A stretch of DNA of 38,567 bases. It comes from Acidobacteriota bacterium. GTDB taxonomy: Bacteria; Acidobacteriota; Vicinamibacteria; Vicinamibacterales; JACQTH01. The notes beneath the pieces were generated by a model. It did not search any database, was not told the origin of the DNA, and saw only the letters and a list, made by a program, of their open reading frames with translations. Positions within the stretch are counted from its first letter, which is position 1. Each line of letters opens with the position of its first letter. Where the stretch lies: contig JACOUA010000062.1 in assembly GCA_016178075.1 (NCBI GenBank), positions 1 to 38,567 of the forward strand, read 5' to 3'. Shown in pieces: positions 18,548 to 27,603 of this stretch. Position numbers and translations under genes: made by a program.

Positions 18548-18567
18548 GGCCGACCTTCAGGTCGGCC
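18548..18567. repeat. Short palindrome/hairpin between tandem NHL genes
   Basis: ggccgaccttcaggtcggcc, near-perfect hairpin in the intergenic region. Confidence 0.6.
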
Positions 18568-18586
18568 CTTCGGCGAAGAGGTGGTT

Positions 18587-19642
18587 ATGTCAGCCCGTCA
18601 TCCCAGCTTCGTCCTCCTCGCGTTCGTCGTCGTGTTCGCGGCGGGCGCGCACACGCAGAGCACGGTCCAACCGGTCAACGATCTCCCGAATCCGTACCAG
18701 ACGGTGGAGAACTATTTCAAGCTGCCGGAAGGCCGGACGTGGGGATCGACGAGCGCCGTCGACATCGATCGCGACGGCAAGTCGATCTGGGTCGCCGAGC
18801 GGTGCGGCGCGAACAGCTGCGTCGGGTCGAACCTGCCGCCCATCTTGAAGTTCGACGAGTCGGGAAAGCTCGCGAGGAGCTTCGGCGCCGGGATGTTCCT
18901 CTTTCCTCACGGCATCCACGTGGACCGGGACGGCAACGTCTGGATCACCGATGCGCAAGGTCCCGACGGCAAGGATCCGAGGCGAGACGGCAAGGGGCAT
19001 CAGGTCGTCAAGTTCAGCCCGGACGGCAAGGTTCTGATGGCGCTGGGCAAGGCGGGCGCGGCTGGCAACGGTCCCGACACGTTCAACGAGCCGAACGATG
19101 TCGTGACGGCGCCGAACGGTGACATCTTCGTCGGCGACGGCCACAGCGGTCAGAACCGGAACGCGAAGCCGGAGACGAACGCCCGTATCGTGAAGTTCAC
19201 GAAGGATGGCAAGTACATCAAGGAGTGGGGCAAGCTCGGATCGGGGCCCGGCGAGTTCCGAACGCCCCACAGCCTCGCCTTCGATTCGAAAGGGCGCCTG
19301 TTCGTCGCCGATCGTGGCAACCTCCGGCTCCAGATTTTCGACCAGGAAGGCACGTTCCTCGAGGAGTGGAAGCAGTTCAGCCGGTTGAGCGGGATCTTCA
19401 TCGACAAGAACGACATGCTGTACGGCGTCGACTCGGAGTCGAGTGACGCCAACCATCCTGGTTGGAAGCGTGGTCTGCGGATCGGGAGCGTCAGAGACGG
19501 CAAGGTGATGTATTTCGTCCCGGATCCAGAAAAGAACCCCACCGGCACCAGCGCCGCGGAGGGCGTGGCGGCGGATGCGGCCGGCAACATCTACGGCGCG
19601 GAGGTTGGCCCCCGCGCGGTGAAGAAGTACGTGAAGAAGTGA
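18587..19642 (+). CDS. NHL-repeat / peptidyl-alpha-hydroxyglycine alpha-amidating lyase-like protein (copy 2)
   Basis: Paralog of the preceding gene: PNPYQTVENYFKLPEGRTWGSTSAVDIDRDGKSIWVAERCGANSCVG. Confidence 0.9.
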   Translation: MSARHPSFVLLAFVVVFAAGAHTQSTVQPVNDLPNPYQTVENYFKLPEGRTWGSTSAVDIDRDGKSIWVAERCGANSCVGSNLPPILKFDESGKLARSFGAGMFLFPHGIHVDRDGNVWITDAQGPDGKDPRRDGKGHQVVKFSPDGKVLMALGKAGAAGNGPDTFNEPNDVVTAPNGDIFVGDGHSGQNRNAKPETNARIVKFTKDGKYIKEWGKLGSGPGEFRTPHSLAFDSKGRLFVADRGNLRLQIFDQEGTFLEEWKQFSRLSGIFIDKNDMLYGVDSESSDANHPGWKRGLRIGSVRDGKVMYFVPDPEKNPTGTSAAEGVAADAAGNIYGAEVGPRAVKKYVKK

Positions 19643-19821
19643 CCATCCCCCTCACGCGTCGTGATCTCATCCAGCGAGGCCACGAGCGCGTCATGCCGGG
19701 ACCCGGCTTGACGCACCGCGCGCTGATGGGCGGCGGTCAGGCCATCATGATCGACCCGGCCACCGGCGCGCTGCTGGGCGGCTCCGATTCACGCAAGGAT
19801 GGATTGGCGCTGGGGTACTGA
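19640..19821 (+). pseudogene. Gamma-glutamyltransferase C-terminal fragment
   Basis: VTIPLTRRDLIQRGHERVMPGPGLTHRALMGGGQAIMIDPATGALLGGSDSRKDGLALGY*; GGGQAI.IDP.TG.L.GGSD.RKDG.A.GY is the GGT C-terminus; the rest of the enzyme is absent. Confidence 0.75.
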
Positions 19822-19833
19822 GTGCCGAAACAA

Positions 19834-19863
19834 CCCCGGCCGCACCGTGGGGTGCGACCGGGG
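19834..19863. terminator. Putative bidirectional hairpin terminator
   Basis: ccccggccgcacc-gtgg-ggtgcgaccgggg, 13-bp stem with one mismatch between convergent genes; no U-tract. Confidence 0.5.
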
Positions 19864-19898
19864 TCAGCCTGTCTCAGCGATCGACGCTCACGCCCGTG

Positions 19899-22800
19899 CT
19901 AGAAATCGAGCCGGAGCGTGATCCCGATATTCCTCGGGTTGGTCGTCTGGTTGTACTTGCCCGTGTCCGGAGAAGTTTGGCCGTCCGCGGTGAACAAATA
20001 CGTCGCGTCCAGCCTCGTGAACTGGACCTGGTTCCAGAGGTTGTACGCCTGGATCTGTATTCGGAGATTGCCGTTCCGGCCCACCTTGACCGGCAGCCGT
20101 CGCGACAGCGTGAAGTCCCAGTTCCACCAGGAGGGATGCCGCAGCATGCCTAGCGGAGCATTGCCGAAGTTCCCGATGGAGCCGTTCGGCAGAGGCCGGC
20201 GGAACGCATTCACATTGAAGTGCGCCTGGTCCTCGAACGGCAAGCTCGAGTCCACCGTGTACCCGCTGAAGATCGGCTCGCCGGTCAACTCGCACCGCCC
20301 GTTCGACGCGTTCGTTGAGGCTGCGATGAACAGGCCGGTCAGCGACGGGTCGGTATTCGCCACGCCGCTGAGGTTGGTGCCGCAGACCGGGTCGAGGGGG
20401 TTGCCGGTCGTGAACTGGGTGACGCCCGCGGCCTCCCAGCCGTCCAGCGCTTGCTTGAGGATCGGGACGTCCTTGGCGGGATTCGGGATCGCGTAACTGT
20501 AGTGGACGACCAGGATGTGACGGCGATCCTGGTTTTGTGAGGCGGACGGTGGCCCGTAATACCGATCGCGGATGCCCTGCTTCCCGTACAGCTCCTCGGT
20601 CGCGAAATCCCAACCCTGGATCCCCTCGGCCTTGGAGAGCGTGTACGCCAGGCCCATCTGCAAGCCCCTGTGCAGGCGCCGCTGGACGCTGACCTGCATG
20701 GCGTTGTAGTTCAGGATGTCGTCGTCCGTGGTCAGGTAGCGCGTCTGCCCCAGACCCGGATAATCCCGCCGGAGGAAGTTGGCGTTGATCGGTTCGTTGC
20801 GGAACAGATTGGCCGGATTCGCGTAGGCATAGATCGGGATGTTATTTCCCGTCTTGATCCGCCAGAAGTGGCGCCCGAAGTTGCCGACCCACGCCACCTC
20901 GGCAACGGTGTCGAAGCCGATATCCTTCTGGAACGCGACGTTCGCCTGGTAGTTCTTTTCGGGTTGGAGCTTGCCCTGCGGCATCTGATTGCCATGCACG
21001 ATCAACGGCGCCCCGCCCGGCAAATTGCCTGTCTGAGGACTCTCCAGGAACGTGCCCGCTCGTGCGATATCCTGCACATCATCAATCGACGCATTGAGGA
21101 CGGTCCGGGTGCTGGCAATCAGGGGGCCGCCGTTATACAGATACTGGCTGCGGTTGATGAAGTTGTAGAAAATCCCCCCTGCGGCGCGAATCGCGGTCTT
21201 GCCATCGCCGAACACATCCCAGGCAAACCCGACGCGCGGCGCCCACGAGACGGGAGGCATGTTGTAGTACCAGCCGGCTTTCTCACCGGGGAGGCCCCCG
21301 GCGAACATGCCGTTGGTGATGCTGCCGGTGCCAGGCACGATGTTGCCCGCGTAGGCTTGTGAGAGGAACACGCCGGGATTGCGCGGGTCGATCGCTCTTC
21401 GGTTGGCTGCAGAGCACGCCTGGTTGCCGGCGACGCCGGTCGTACACACCGGTCGATAGAGGATCGCGGCCTGCCGGGGATCCCACAGCTTGGGGTCGAA
21501 GGCCGAGTTCATGTTTCTGGCTTCGTACACCGCACCGGCGTGCGTCACAGGGAGGCCGTGATCGGGGGTCATCCGTGGTGTGATGCGCCAGCTGTCCTGC
21601 GCGTAGCCGTCCGCCTGCCAATGCCGAACCTCCGCATCGATACGGTTCGTCAGTTCCGTGTAGCTCGTGAACACGCCGAGCAGGGCGTTCGCATACCCGT
21701 TGCCCGTGCTGAGCGGGTTGTCGGCGCTGTGGCCGAAGTTGTAGACGCCGTTGTAGTTGTTCGAGCCGGGCTCGGTCTTGCTGTCGCGCTCGATGAAGAA
21801 CCCGAACTTGAGGTTGTGGCGGCCCCTGGTCCACGACAGGTCGTCCTGGAACGTATAGCGATAGTTCTCATTCCGTCTCGGCAGGGGCCCGTTGCCGCCG
21901 CTCGGCCGATAGGACCCCAGCCCTGACCGATCGCCGCCGCTGTAGAGCATGTCTGGTAGGTACGGATACTCGTCCGTCTGGATCCGGCCCAAGTGCGGAG
22001 CGCCATAGGGCCCGTAGGGCTCCAACCGCGGCGGGTCGAGGCCGATGTTCTGACGGTACATGTCCGTGTAGTCGGCGGGATTGAGACTTCCTGTGCCTAC
22101 CCGGAAACCCCAGTGGTTGTGGGAGAAGCCCGCCGTGGCCTCGTTGACCATGGAGTCACTCAGCACGTGAGTGAAGCCTGCGGTCAGCAGATCCCCGGGA
22201 AACATGTTATTGACCGAGCCGATGCCCGGCGCCACTCGGTTGAACGTAATGCTGTCGTCGCGGTCGAACAGGGCCCTGGTGCTGAAGCGCATGCTCGGGC
22301 CGAGGACCGTATCGACCCGCATCACGAAGTTCTTGCGCTTGTGAATGGGCGTCACATCCTGCGCGTCATTCGAGGTCCACTCCTGGTTCACCGCTCGGTT
22401 CAGGATGCCGTTGGGGAGCGGCAGCAGGTTGAGCATCTTCACGCCCATCGCATGGAACCGTTCCGGGGGAATGACGTTGCCGGGGAACGGCTGCCCGGTG
22501 AGCGGGTCGATGATCACCTGGAGGGTGCCGTTGATCGCCGGGTTCGTCGACGTCCGGCGGGTCTGGGAGAAGTCACCGGCACGCTCGAGCGCGGTCGGCA
22601 AGTTCGTGCGGGTGACAGCGGTCGGGCGAATGTCGTCGGTGAATTCCTGCGACAGGAAGAAAAAGACCTTCTTCCGGCCCGCGCGGCTGTCAATCAACTT
22701 CGGAATCACCACCGGTCCGCCGATGCTGTAGCCCGAGATGTTCACCTCGAAGAAGGGCTTCGAGGCGCCCTGCTTGATGCGCAGGTAGTCGTTCGAGTTC

Positions 22801-23612
22801 CATTCGTCGCGCCGCGCGTTGTACCAGCCCGAACCTCTGAACTGACTCGTCCCTGACTTGGTGACGATGCTGATCAAGCCACTCGACTGGCGGCCGTTCT
22901 CGGCCGTGTAGCCGCTGGTAATGACCGTCACCTGGCCAATCGCGTCGATGTTCGGGGTGATGTGCGTGGTGCCGTCGCCTCCCTCCTCGCCGACCGGGAC
23001 GCCATCGATCGTCGTGTTCTTGTTCAGCGAGTTACCGCCGTTGATGCTCAGGCCGCGGCCCGAGCTCCACGAGGCGAAGTCGCGACTGAAGGTCGTATCG
23101 ACAACGCCGGGCAGGATCTTCATCATGCCGAAGATGTCGCGGCCCTTCACCTGAATCATCGTGAGCTGCTCGCCCGTCACGGTTCTCTGCAGCTGGCTGG
23201 ACGCGGTCTGCACGGGGGTGACCTCGGAGGTGACCGAGACGGTCTCGGTGAGCCCCCCGATCTCCAACGTCAATCTGCCCAGATCGCGTATCTCCGAGCT
23301 CAGCAGACTGATGTCGACGACGGTCACGGTCTTGAAGCTGGCGAGCTCGACGCTGAGGGCGTATCGGCCCGGATTCAACGCGGGGATGCGAAACACCCCC
23401 GAGTCGTTCGAGGCCGCCGTTCGAACGGACCCGGTGTTCGCTTCGGTCGCGTTCACGGTGGCGCCCGGAAGCGCGGCGCCCGTGCTGTCGACGACCGTGC
23501 CGGTGAGTATGCCGGTCCCGCCCCCGGCCTGCGCAAAGGCGGGGGCTGCGCCTGCCAGACAGAGCAGCGCGACGACGACGGCCCGTGCCCACGTGCAGCG
23601 CCTGTTGTCCAT
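19899..23612 (-). CDS. TonB-dependent receptor with N-terminal carboxypeptidase-regulatory domain (Oar-like)
   Basis: MDNRRCTWARAVVVALLCLAGAAPAFAQ signal; GTVVDSTGAALPGATVNATEANTGSVRTAASNDSGVFRIPALNPGRYALSVEL; plug region; aromatic C-terminus NPRNIGITLRLDF. Confidence 0.93.
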   Translation of the reverse strand: MDNRRCTWARAVVVALLCLAGAAPAFAQAGGGTGILTGTVVDSTGAALPGATVNATEANTGSVRTAASNDSGVFRIPALNPGRYALSVELASFKTVTVVDISLLSSEIRDLGRLTLEIGGLTETVSVTSEVTPVQTASSQLQRTVTGEQLTMIQVKGRDIFGMMKILPGVVDTTFSRDFASWSSGRGLSINGGNSLNKNTTIDGVPVGEEGGDGTTHITPNIDAIGQVTVITSGYTAENGRQSSGLISIVTKSGTSQFRGSGWYNARRDEWNSNDYLRIKQGASKPFFEVNISGYSIGGPVVIPKLIDSRAGRKKVFFFLSQEFTDDIRPTAVTRTNLPTALERAGDFSQTRRTSTNPAINGTLQVIIDPLTGQPFPGNVIPPERFHAMGVKMLNLLPLPNGILNRAVNQEWTSNDAQDVTPIHKRKNFVMRVDTVLGPSMRFSTRALFDRDDSITFNRVAPGIGSVNNMFPGDLLTAGFTHVLSDSMVNEATAGFSHNHWGFRVGTGSLNPADYTDMYRQNIGLDPPRLEPYGPYGAPHLGRIQTDEYPYLPDMLYSGGDRSGLGSYRPSGGNGPLPRRNENYRYTFQDDLSWTRGRHNLKFGFFIERDSKTEPGSNNYNGVYNFGHSADNPLSTGNGYANALLGVFTSYTELTNRIDAEVRHWQADGYAQDSWRITPRMTPDHGLPVTHAGAVYEARNMNSAFDPKLWDPRQAAILYRPVCTTGVAGNQACSAANRRAIDPRNPGVFLSQAYAGNIVPGTGSITNGMFAGGLPGEKAGWYYNMPPVSWAPRVGFAWDVFGDGKTAIRAAGGIFYNFINRSQYLYNGGPLIASTRTVLNASIDDVQDIARAGTFLESPQTGNLPGGAPLIVHGNQMPQGKLQPEKNYQANVAFQKDIGFDTVAEVAWVGNFGRHFWRIKTGNNIPIYAYANPANLFRNEPINANFLRRDYPGLGQTRYLTTDDDILNYNAMQVSVQRRLHRGLQMGLAYTLSKAEGIQGWDFATEELYGKQGIRDRYYGPPSASQNQDRRHILVVHYSYAIPNPAKDVPILKQALDGWEAAGVTQFTTGNPLDPVCGTNLSGVANTDPSLTGLFIAASTNASNGRCELTGEPIFSGYTVDSSLPFEDQAHFNVNAFRRPLPNGSIGNFGNAPLGMLRHPSWWNWDFTLSRRLPVKVGRNGNLRIQIQAYNLWNQVQFTRLDATYLFTADGQTSPDTGKYNQTTNPRNIGITLRLDF

Positions 23613-23637
23613 GTCGGGCCTCCCCTTCCTGCCTATC

Positions 23638-23651
23638 TGCAATCGATTACA
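23638..23651. promoter_or_regulatory. Putative LacI-family-like operator, proximal
   Basis: tgcaatcgattaca: dyad with central CG, one mismatch; 26 nt upstream of the TonB receptor start codon. Confidence 0.45.
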
Positions 23652-23807
23652 TGCGGTCGCCGGGTGTACCGACCCATTGTGGGCGGACCCTACCACGAAA
23701 CCGCAGACCCCGCAAGGGGGATCTCTCCCTTCCCGTCACGCGCCCGCCGCCGCCAAAGTTCGCCGGAGCCCCGGCGAACGCGAATCGGTCGACCCGCCGG
23801 AGCCTAG

Positions 23808-23825
23808 AATGTAATCCATTACATT
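23808..23825. promoter_or_regulatory. Putative operator palindrome, distal
   Basis: aatgtaatccattacatt, perfect 8+2+8 palindrome, same core as the proximal site. Confidence 0.45.
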
Positions 23826-24020
23826 TATCCGCCCGCCGCCCGTCGAGTTGTGAGACCATTACCTCCCGCTGGCCGAACAGGCGGTGAGACTGCAAATCAG
23901 ATAAGGCCGAAGCGCGGAGCGGGGAGGAAGGGGCCCCGCGAGCGCGAGGCTTGGCGGGGTGCAGCCGCCTTCGCGCAAGGCTTCGGCGGCCCGGCGAAGC
24001 TCGAAGAGCGGAGTCGGGGA

Positions 24021-24180
24021 CCCCGGGTTGAGACCGCGCGAGCGCAGTTCTGGAAAAACGCGCCGCAGGCCAGACTGCCGCGCAGGTCAGCACTTGACCG
24101 GCGCGGGTCGCTCAGCGCGGCGCCGAAGGCGTGTTTTCCGCGCGGCCGATAGGGGCGAGCACCAAACTGACCTGCTACCC
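24021..24180. repeat. Partial copy of the 32846-33159 MITE-like element
   Basis: Shared: gttctggaaaaacgcgccgcaggccagactgccgcgcaggtcag.acttgacc.gcgcgggtcgct and gccgaaggcgtgtttt.ccgc.cggccga..ggggcga.caccaa.ctgacc; left TIR missing. Confidence 0.8.
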
Positions 24181-24213
24181 GTCCGCGTCATACGCGATAT
24201 CGGAGAGGGTGCC

Positions 24214-24705
24214 ATGAAGGCTTTGTTGCACGTCACTGATCGCGTTGCGTTCGGACTGGCGGTTCTCGCGGTCGCGATTGGTGTCTCTCTGATCGAGGAG
24301 GCCGTTCGACTCGCCGAGGCTCGCTCAGGGCAGGTCCAGAGGCCCGCGCCGGGACCGCTGGAAGTGCCGGCTCGTACCGTGCCGGTCCCGACGACCGTCA
24401 GCCCCGAGATGCAAGCGCTCATTGGAGCCCCGCTCAGCTCAAACTGGAACCTCCTGCCAAAGTCGGCTGAGGAGTGGAAAGCGATGTCCGCGCCCTCAGC
24501 CGGCCGGGGTCTCCCGGCGCTTCGCGAGCGGTTCGGCGTCACGTCGGAACCTCTCATGGTGAACGGCGTGAAAGCCTACATGGTGACCCCTCAGGTCATC
24601 CCGCCCGAGAATCGCAACCACTACATGCGCGACGGCACCGCGCCCGAGACCAAGGAAGCGTTCGAGGAAATCGCCCGGTTCTTTGACAGGCACCTCGGAA
24701 GATAG
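24214..24705 (+). pseudogene. Alpha/beta hydrolase remnant with internal deletion of the catalytic core
   Basis: N-terminal part ends VNGVKAYMVTPQVIPPENRNHYM and joins directly to C-terminal-like DGTAPETKEAFEEIARFFDRHLGR; no GXSXG or HGGG motif. Confidence 0.55.
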
Positions 24706-24777
24706 AATCTGAACCGAGACCGCGCCCACGCTGACCGTCTGCCCAAGGCGTGACGCGGCGTTAGGTACAGGGTTCCC

Positions 24778-27603
24778 ATGCCCCCCGATCAATCGCGGCC
24801 TTCCGTATCGCCCGCCGTCCTCGCCGGGTTCTTTGCGCTGCTTCTGAACTCCGCCTACCTTGCCGCGTTCGCGCACGCGTCGGTGTTCTATTTCATGAAC
24901 GTCGGCGTGCACCCGCTGGTCGGCCTCGGCCTGGGGGTGATCCTGGCGCGCCGGTTCGCGTGGCGCGGGCTTCGCGCCTCGTCTTCGCTCCTGACTGCCG
25001 GTGTGCTGGGCCTCGCGCTTGGGCTGATCCTGGGCGTGGCTGTTCTGGTGTTCGGGGCGACGCGCCCGTACCGCGCGCTGCTGCAGGCGCACATCCTCGC
25101 GTCGACTGCCGGCGCGGCGTTGGTGACCATTCATCTCTGGCGGGCGGTGTCGCAGGGACGGGCCGCGGCCCTGCTGGTTCGGCTGGCCGTCTCCGCGGCG
25201 ATCATCGCGGCCGGCGCAGCGCTCGTCTTGCGTCTGGGCCGCAGCGAAGATCGTCGTCAGGCCTATCGCATCGAGAACCCCACGGTCGTGCCGTCCAGCA
25301 TGGATCAGGAAGGCAGCGGCCCCACGAGCCCGTTCTTCCCTTCGTCCGCCGATACAAACGTCCGGGGTATCATCCCCGCCAACTTTTTCCTCACGAGCGA
25401 GAACTGCGGGCGGTGTCATCGCGACGTCTACGAGCAGTGGAGCTCGTCGGCGCATCATTTCTCGTCGTTCAACAACCAGTGGTACCGCAAGTCGGTCGAG
25501 TACATGCAGGACGTCGTCGGCACCCGGCCCTCGAAATGGTGCGCCGGTTGCCACGACCACGCGGTCTTTTTCAACGGCCGTTTCGAGCGGCCTATCAAAG
25601 AGCAGATCGAGACCCCCGAAGCGCACGCGGGTCTGGCGTGCACGTCGTGCCATTCCATCACGCGCGTGAGGAGCACGATGGGGCAGGGGGATTTCGAGAT
25701 CGAGTACCCGCCGCTGCACGACCTGGCCGTCAGCCACAACCCCGTCCTGCGTGCGGTGCACGACAAGCTCCTGGAGCTGGATCCGGAGCCTCATCGTGAG
25801 ACGTTCCTGAAGCCGTTCCACCGCGAGCAGACGCCGGAGTTCTGCTCGACCTGCCACAAGGTCCACCTCGACGTGCCGGTCAATGCGTACCGGTGGTTCC
25901 GCGGCTTCAACGACTATGACAATTGGCAGGCGTCCGGCGTCTCAGGTGAGGGCGCCCGCTCGTTTTATTACCCGCCCAAGTCGCAGAAGTGCGCCGATTG
26001 CCACATGCCGCTGGTCGATTCGAACGACCCGGCGGCGAGGAACGGAAGGATCCGATCGCACCGCTTCCCGGCGGCAAACGCCGCCTTGCCGTTTGTCAAC
26101 GGTGACTCGGCTCAGCTCACCGCCGTTCAGGCCTTCCTGAAAGACGGGCAAGTCAGCGTCGACATCTTTGGCATCGTCCGCGCTGGCGCGCCAGCCGCCG
26201 GAGCGGAGATTGGAGGTCGGGAGGGCGCCGAGACTCAGATCGCCAGCACGTTCGCTGTGGGCGAGGAATCGATGGCCTTTGGCGCCGAGCGGGCGCTGAT
26301 GACCGCCCCCGCCGAAGTCGTCGGCCCCCTCGGGAAGGTGCCGGTGTCAGTCCACCGGGGGGAATCGGTCCGGCTGGAAGTGGTCGTCCGCACGCGGAAA
26401 GTGGGTCACTTCTTCCCCGCCGGCACTGTCGATGCGTTTGACGTGTGGGTCGAGCTGGAAGCGGTCGACGATCGCGGCCGCAAGGTGTTCCACAGCGGCG
26501 CGCTGGAGAATGGATCGGGCCCTGTCGATCCGGGAGCACATTTCTATCGCAGCCTGCTGCTCGACGAGCATGGAAACCGCATCAACAAGCGAAACGCATG
26601 GGCGGCCAGATCGGTCGCGTACGTTCGGCTCATTCCTCCCGGTGCCGCCGATACGATCCACTATCGCCTGGATATCCCTTCGGACGCCGGCGATCGGATC
26701 TTCCTGACGGCGAAAGTCAATTACCGAAAATTTGCCTGGTGGAACACACAGTGGGCGTTTGCGGGAGTGCGAGATCCCGGTCAGCCGCGGTTTCCGCTCG
26801 CTCCCGGGTACGACGATGGCCGATGGGTGTTCGTGGGGGATACGTCGCGGGTCTCGGGCCGGCTGAAAGCCGTCCCGGATGTCCCCATCACCGTGATGGC
26901 CGAAAACAGAGCGAGCTTGACGGTCCTTCCCGAAGACGCCGCGCGTCGAGAAGCGCAACGCCTGCTCGACCCGTCGGTGCGCGAGCGTTGGAACGACTAC
27001 GGCATCGGGTTATTGTTGCAAGGCGACATCAAGGGCGCCGAGTCGGTCTTTCTCGAGGTGACCCGGATGGAGCCGGGCTATGCGGACGGCTGGGTCAACG
27101 TGGGTCGGGCGCGCATCCAGGAAGGGAACATGGCCGGCGCCGAGCAGGTGCTGCGCGCGGCGCTCGACGTGGATCCGCAGCTCGCCAAGTCGCATTTCTT
27201 CCTGGCGACGGCCCTCAAAGCGCTCGGTCGGTACGATGAGGCCGTCGCGCATCTCCGGCACGCATCGTCGCAGTACCCGCGGGACCGCGTGGTCCTCAAC
27301 CAGCTCGGGCGCGTGCTGTTTCTGAAGAGGCGCTACGACGAGGCGATTGTCCAGTTCCAGAGGGTGCTCACCATCGACCCGGAGGATCTGCAGGCACACT
27401 ACAACCTCATGCTGTGCTACCAGGGGCTCGGGGATTCCGCCAACGGCGACAAGGAGCGTGTGTTGTATTTGCGCTTCAAGGCGGACGAATCCTCGCAGGC
27501 CATCACCGGGAACTTCCGCCGTCTCAATCCGGAGGACAACAACGAGCGGCAGCAGATTCACGAGCACCGGTCCGGCCCGCTGCTCCCCTCCCTGTATCCG
27601 TGA
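24778..27603 (+). CDS. Multiheme cytochrome c with TPR C-terminus
   Basis: 941 aa; N-terminal TM segments, five CXXCH motifs (CGRCH, CAGCH, CTSCH, CSTCH, CADCH), C-terminal TPRs (GRYDEAVAHLRHASSQYPRDRVVLNQLGRVLFLKRRYDEAIVQFQRVLTIDPED). Confidence 0.92.
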   Translation: MPPDQSRPSVSPAVLAGFFALLLNSAYLAAFAHASVFYFMNVGVHPLVGLGLGVILARRFAWRGLRASSSLLTAGVLGLALGLILGVAVLVFGATRPYRALLQAHILASTAGAALVTIHLWRAVSQGRAAALLVRLAVSAAIIAAGAALVLRLGRSEDRRQAYRIENPTVVPSSMDQEGSGPTSPFFPSSADTNVRGIIPANFFLTSENCGRCHRDVYEQWSSSAHHFSSFNNQWYRKSVEYMQDVVGTRPSKWCAGCHDHAVFFNGRFERPIKEQIETPEAHAGLACTSCHSITRVRSTMGQGDFEIEYPPLHDLAVSHNPVLRAVHDKLLELDPEPHRETFLKPFHREQTPEFCSTCHKVHLDVPVNAYRWFRGFNDYDNWQASGVSGEGARSFYYPPKSQKCADCHMPLVDSNDPAARNGRIRSHRFPAANAALPFVNGDSAQLTAVQAFLKDGQVSVDIFGIVRAGAPAAGAEIGGREGAETQIASTFAVGEESMAFGAERALMTAPAEVVGPLGKVPVSVHRGESVRLEVVVRTRKVGHFFPAGTVDAFDVWVELEAVDDRGRKVFHSGALENGSGPVDPGAHFYRSLLLDEHGNRINKRNAWAARSVAYVRLIPPGAADTIHYRLDIPSDAGDRIFLTAKVNYRKFAWWNTQWAFAGVRDPGQPRFPLAPGYDDGRWVFVGDTSRVSGRLKAVPDVPITVMAENRASLTVLPEDAARREAQRLLDPSVRERWNDYGIGLLLQGDIKGAESVFLEVTRMEPGYADGWVNVGRARIQEGNMAGAEQVLRAALDVDPQLAKSHFFLATALKALGRYDEAVAHLRHASSQYPRDRVVLNQLGRVLFLKRRYDEAIVQFQRVLTIDPEDLQAHYNLMLCYQGLGDSANGDKERVLYLRFKADESSQAITGNFRRLNPEDNNERQQIHEHRSGPLLPSLYP

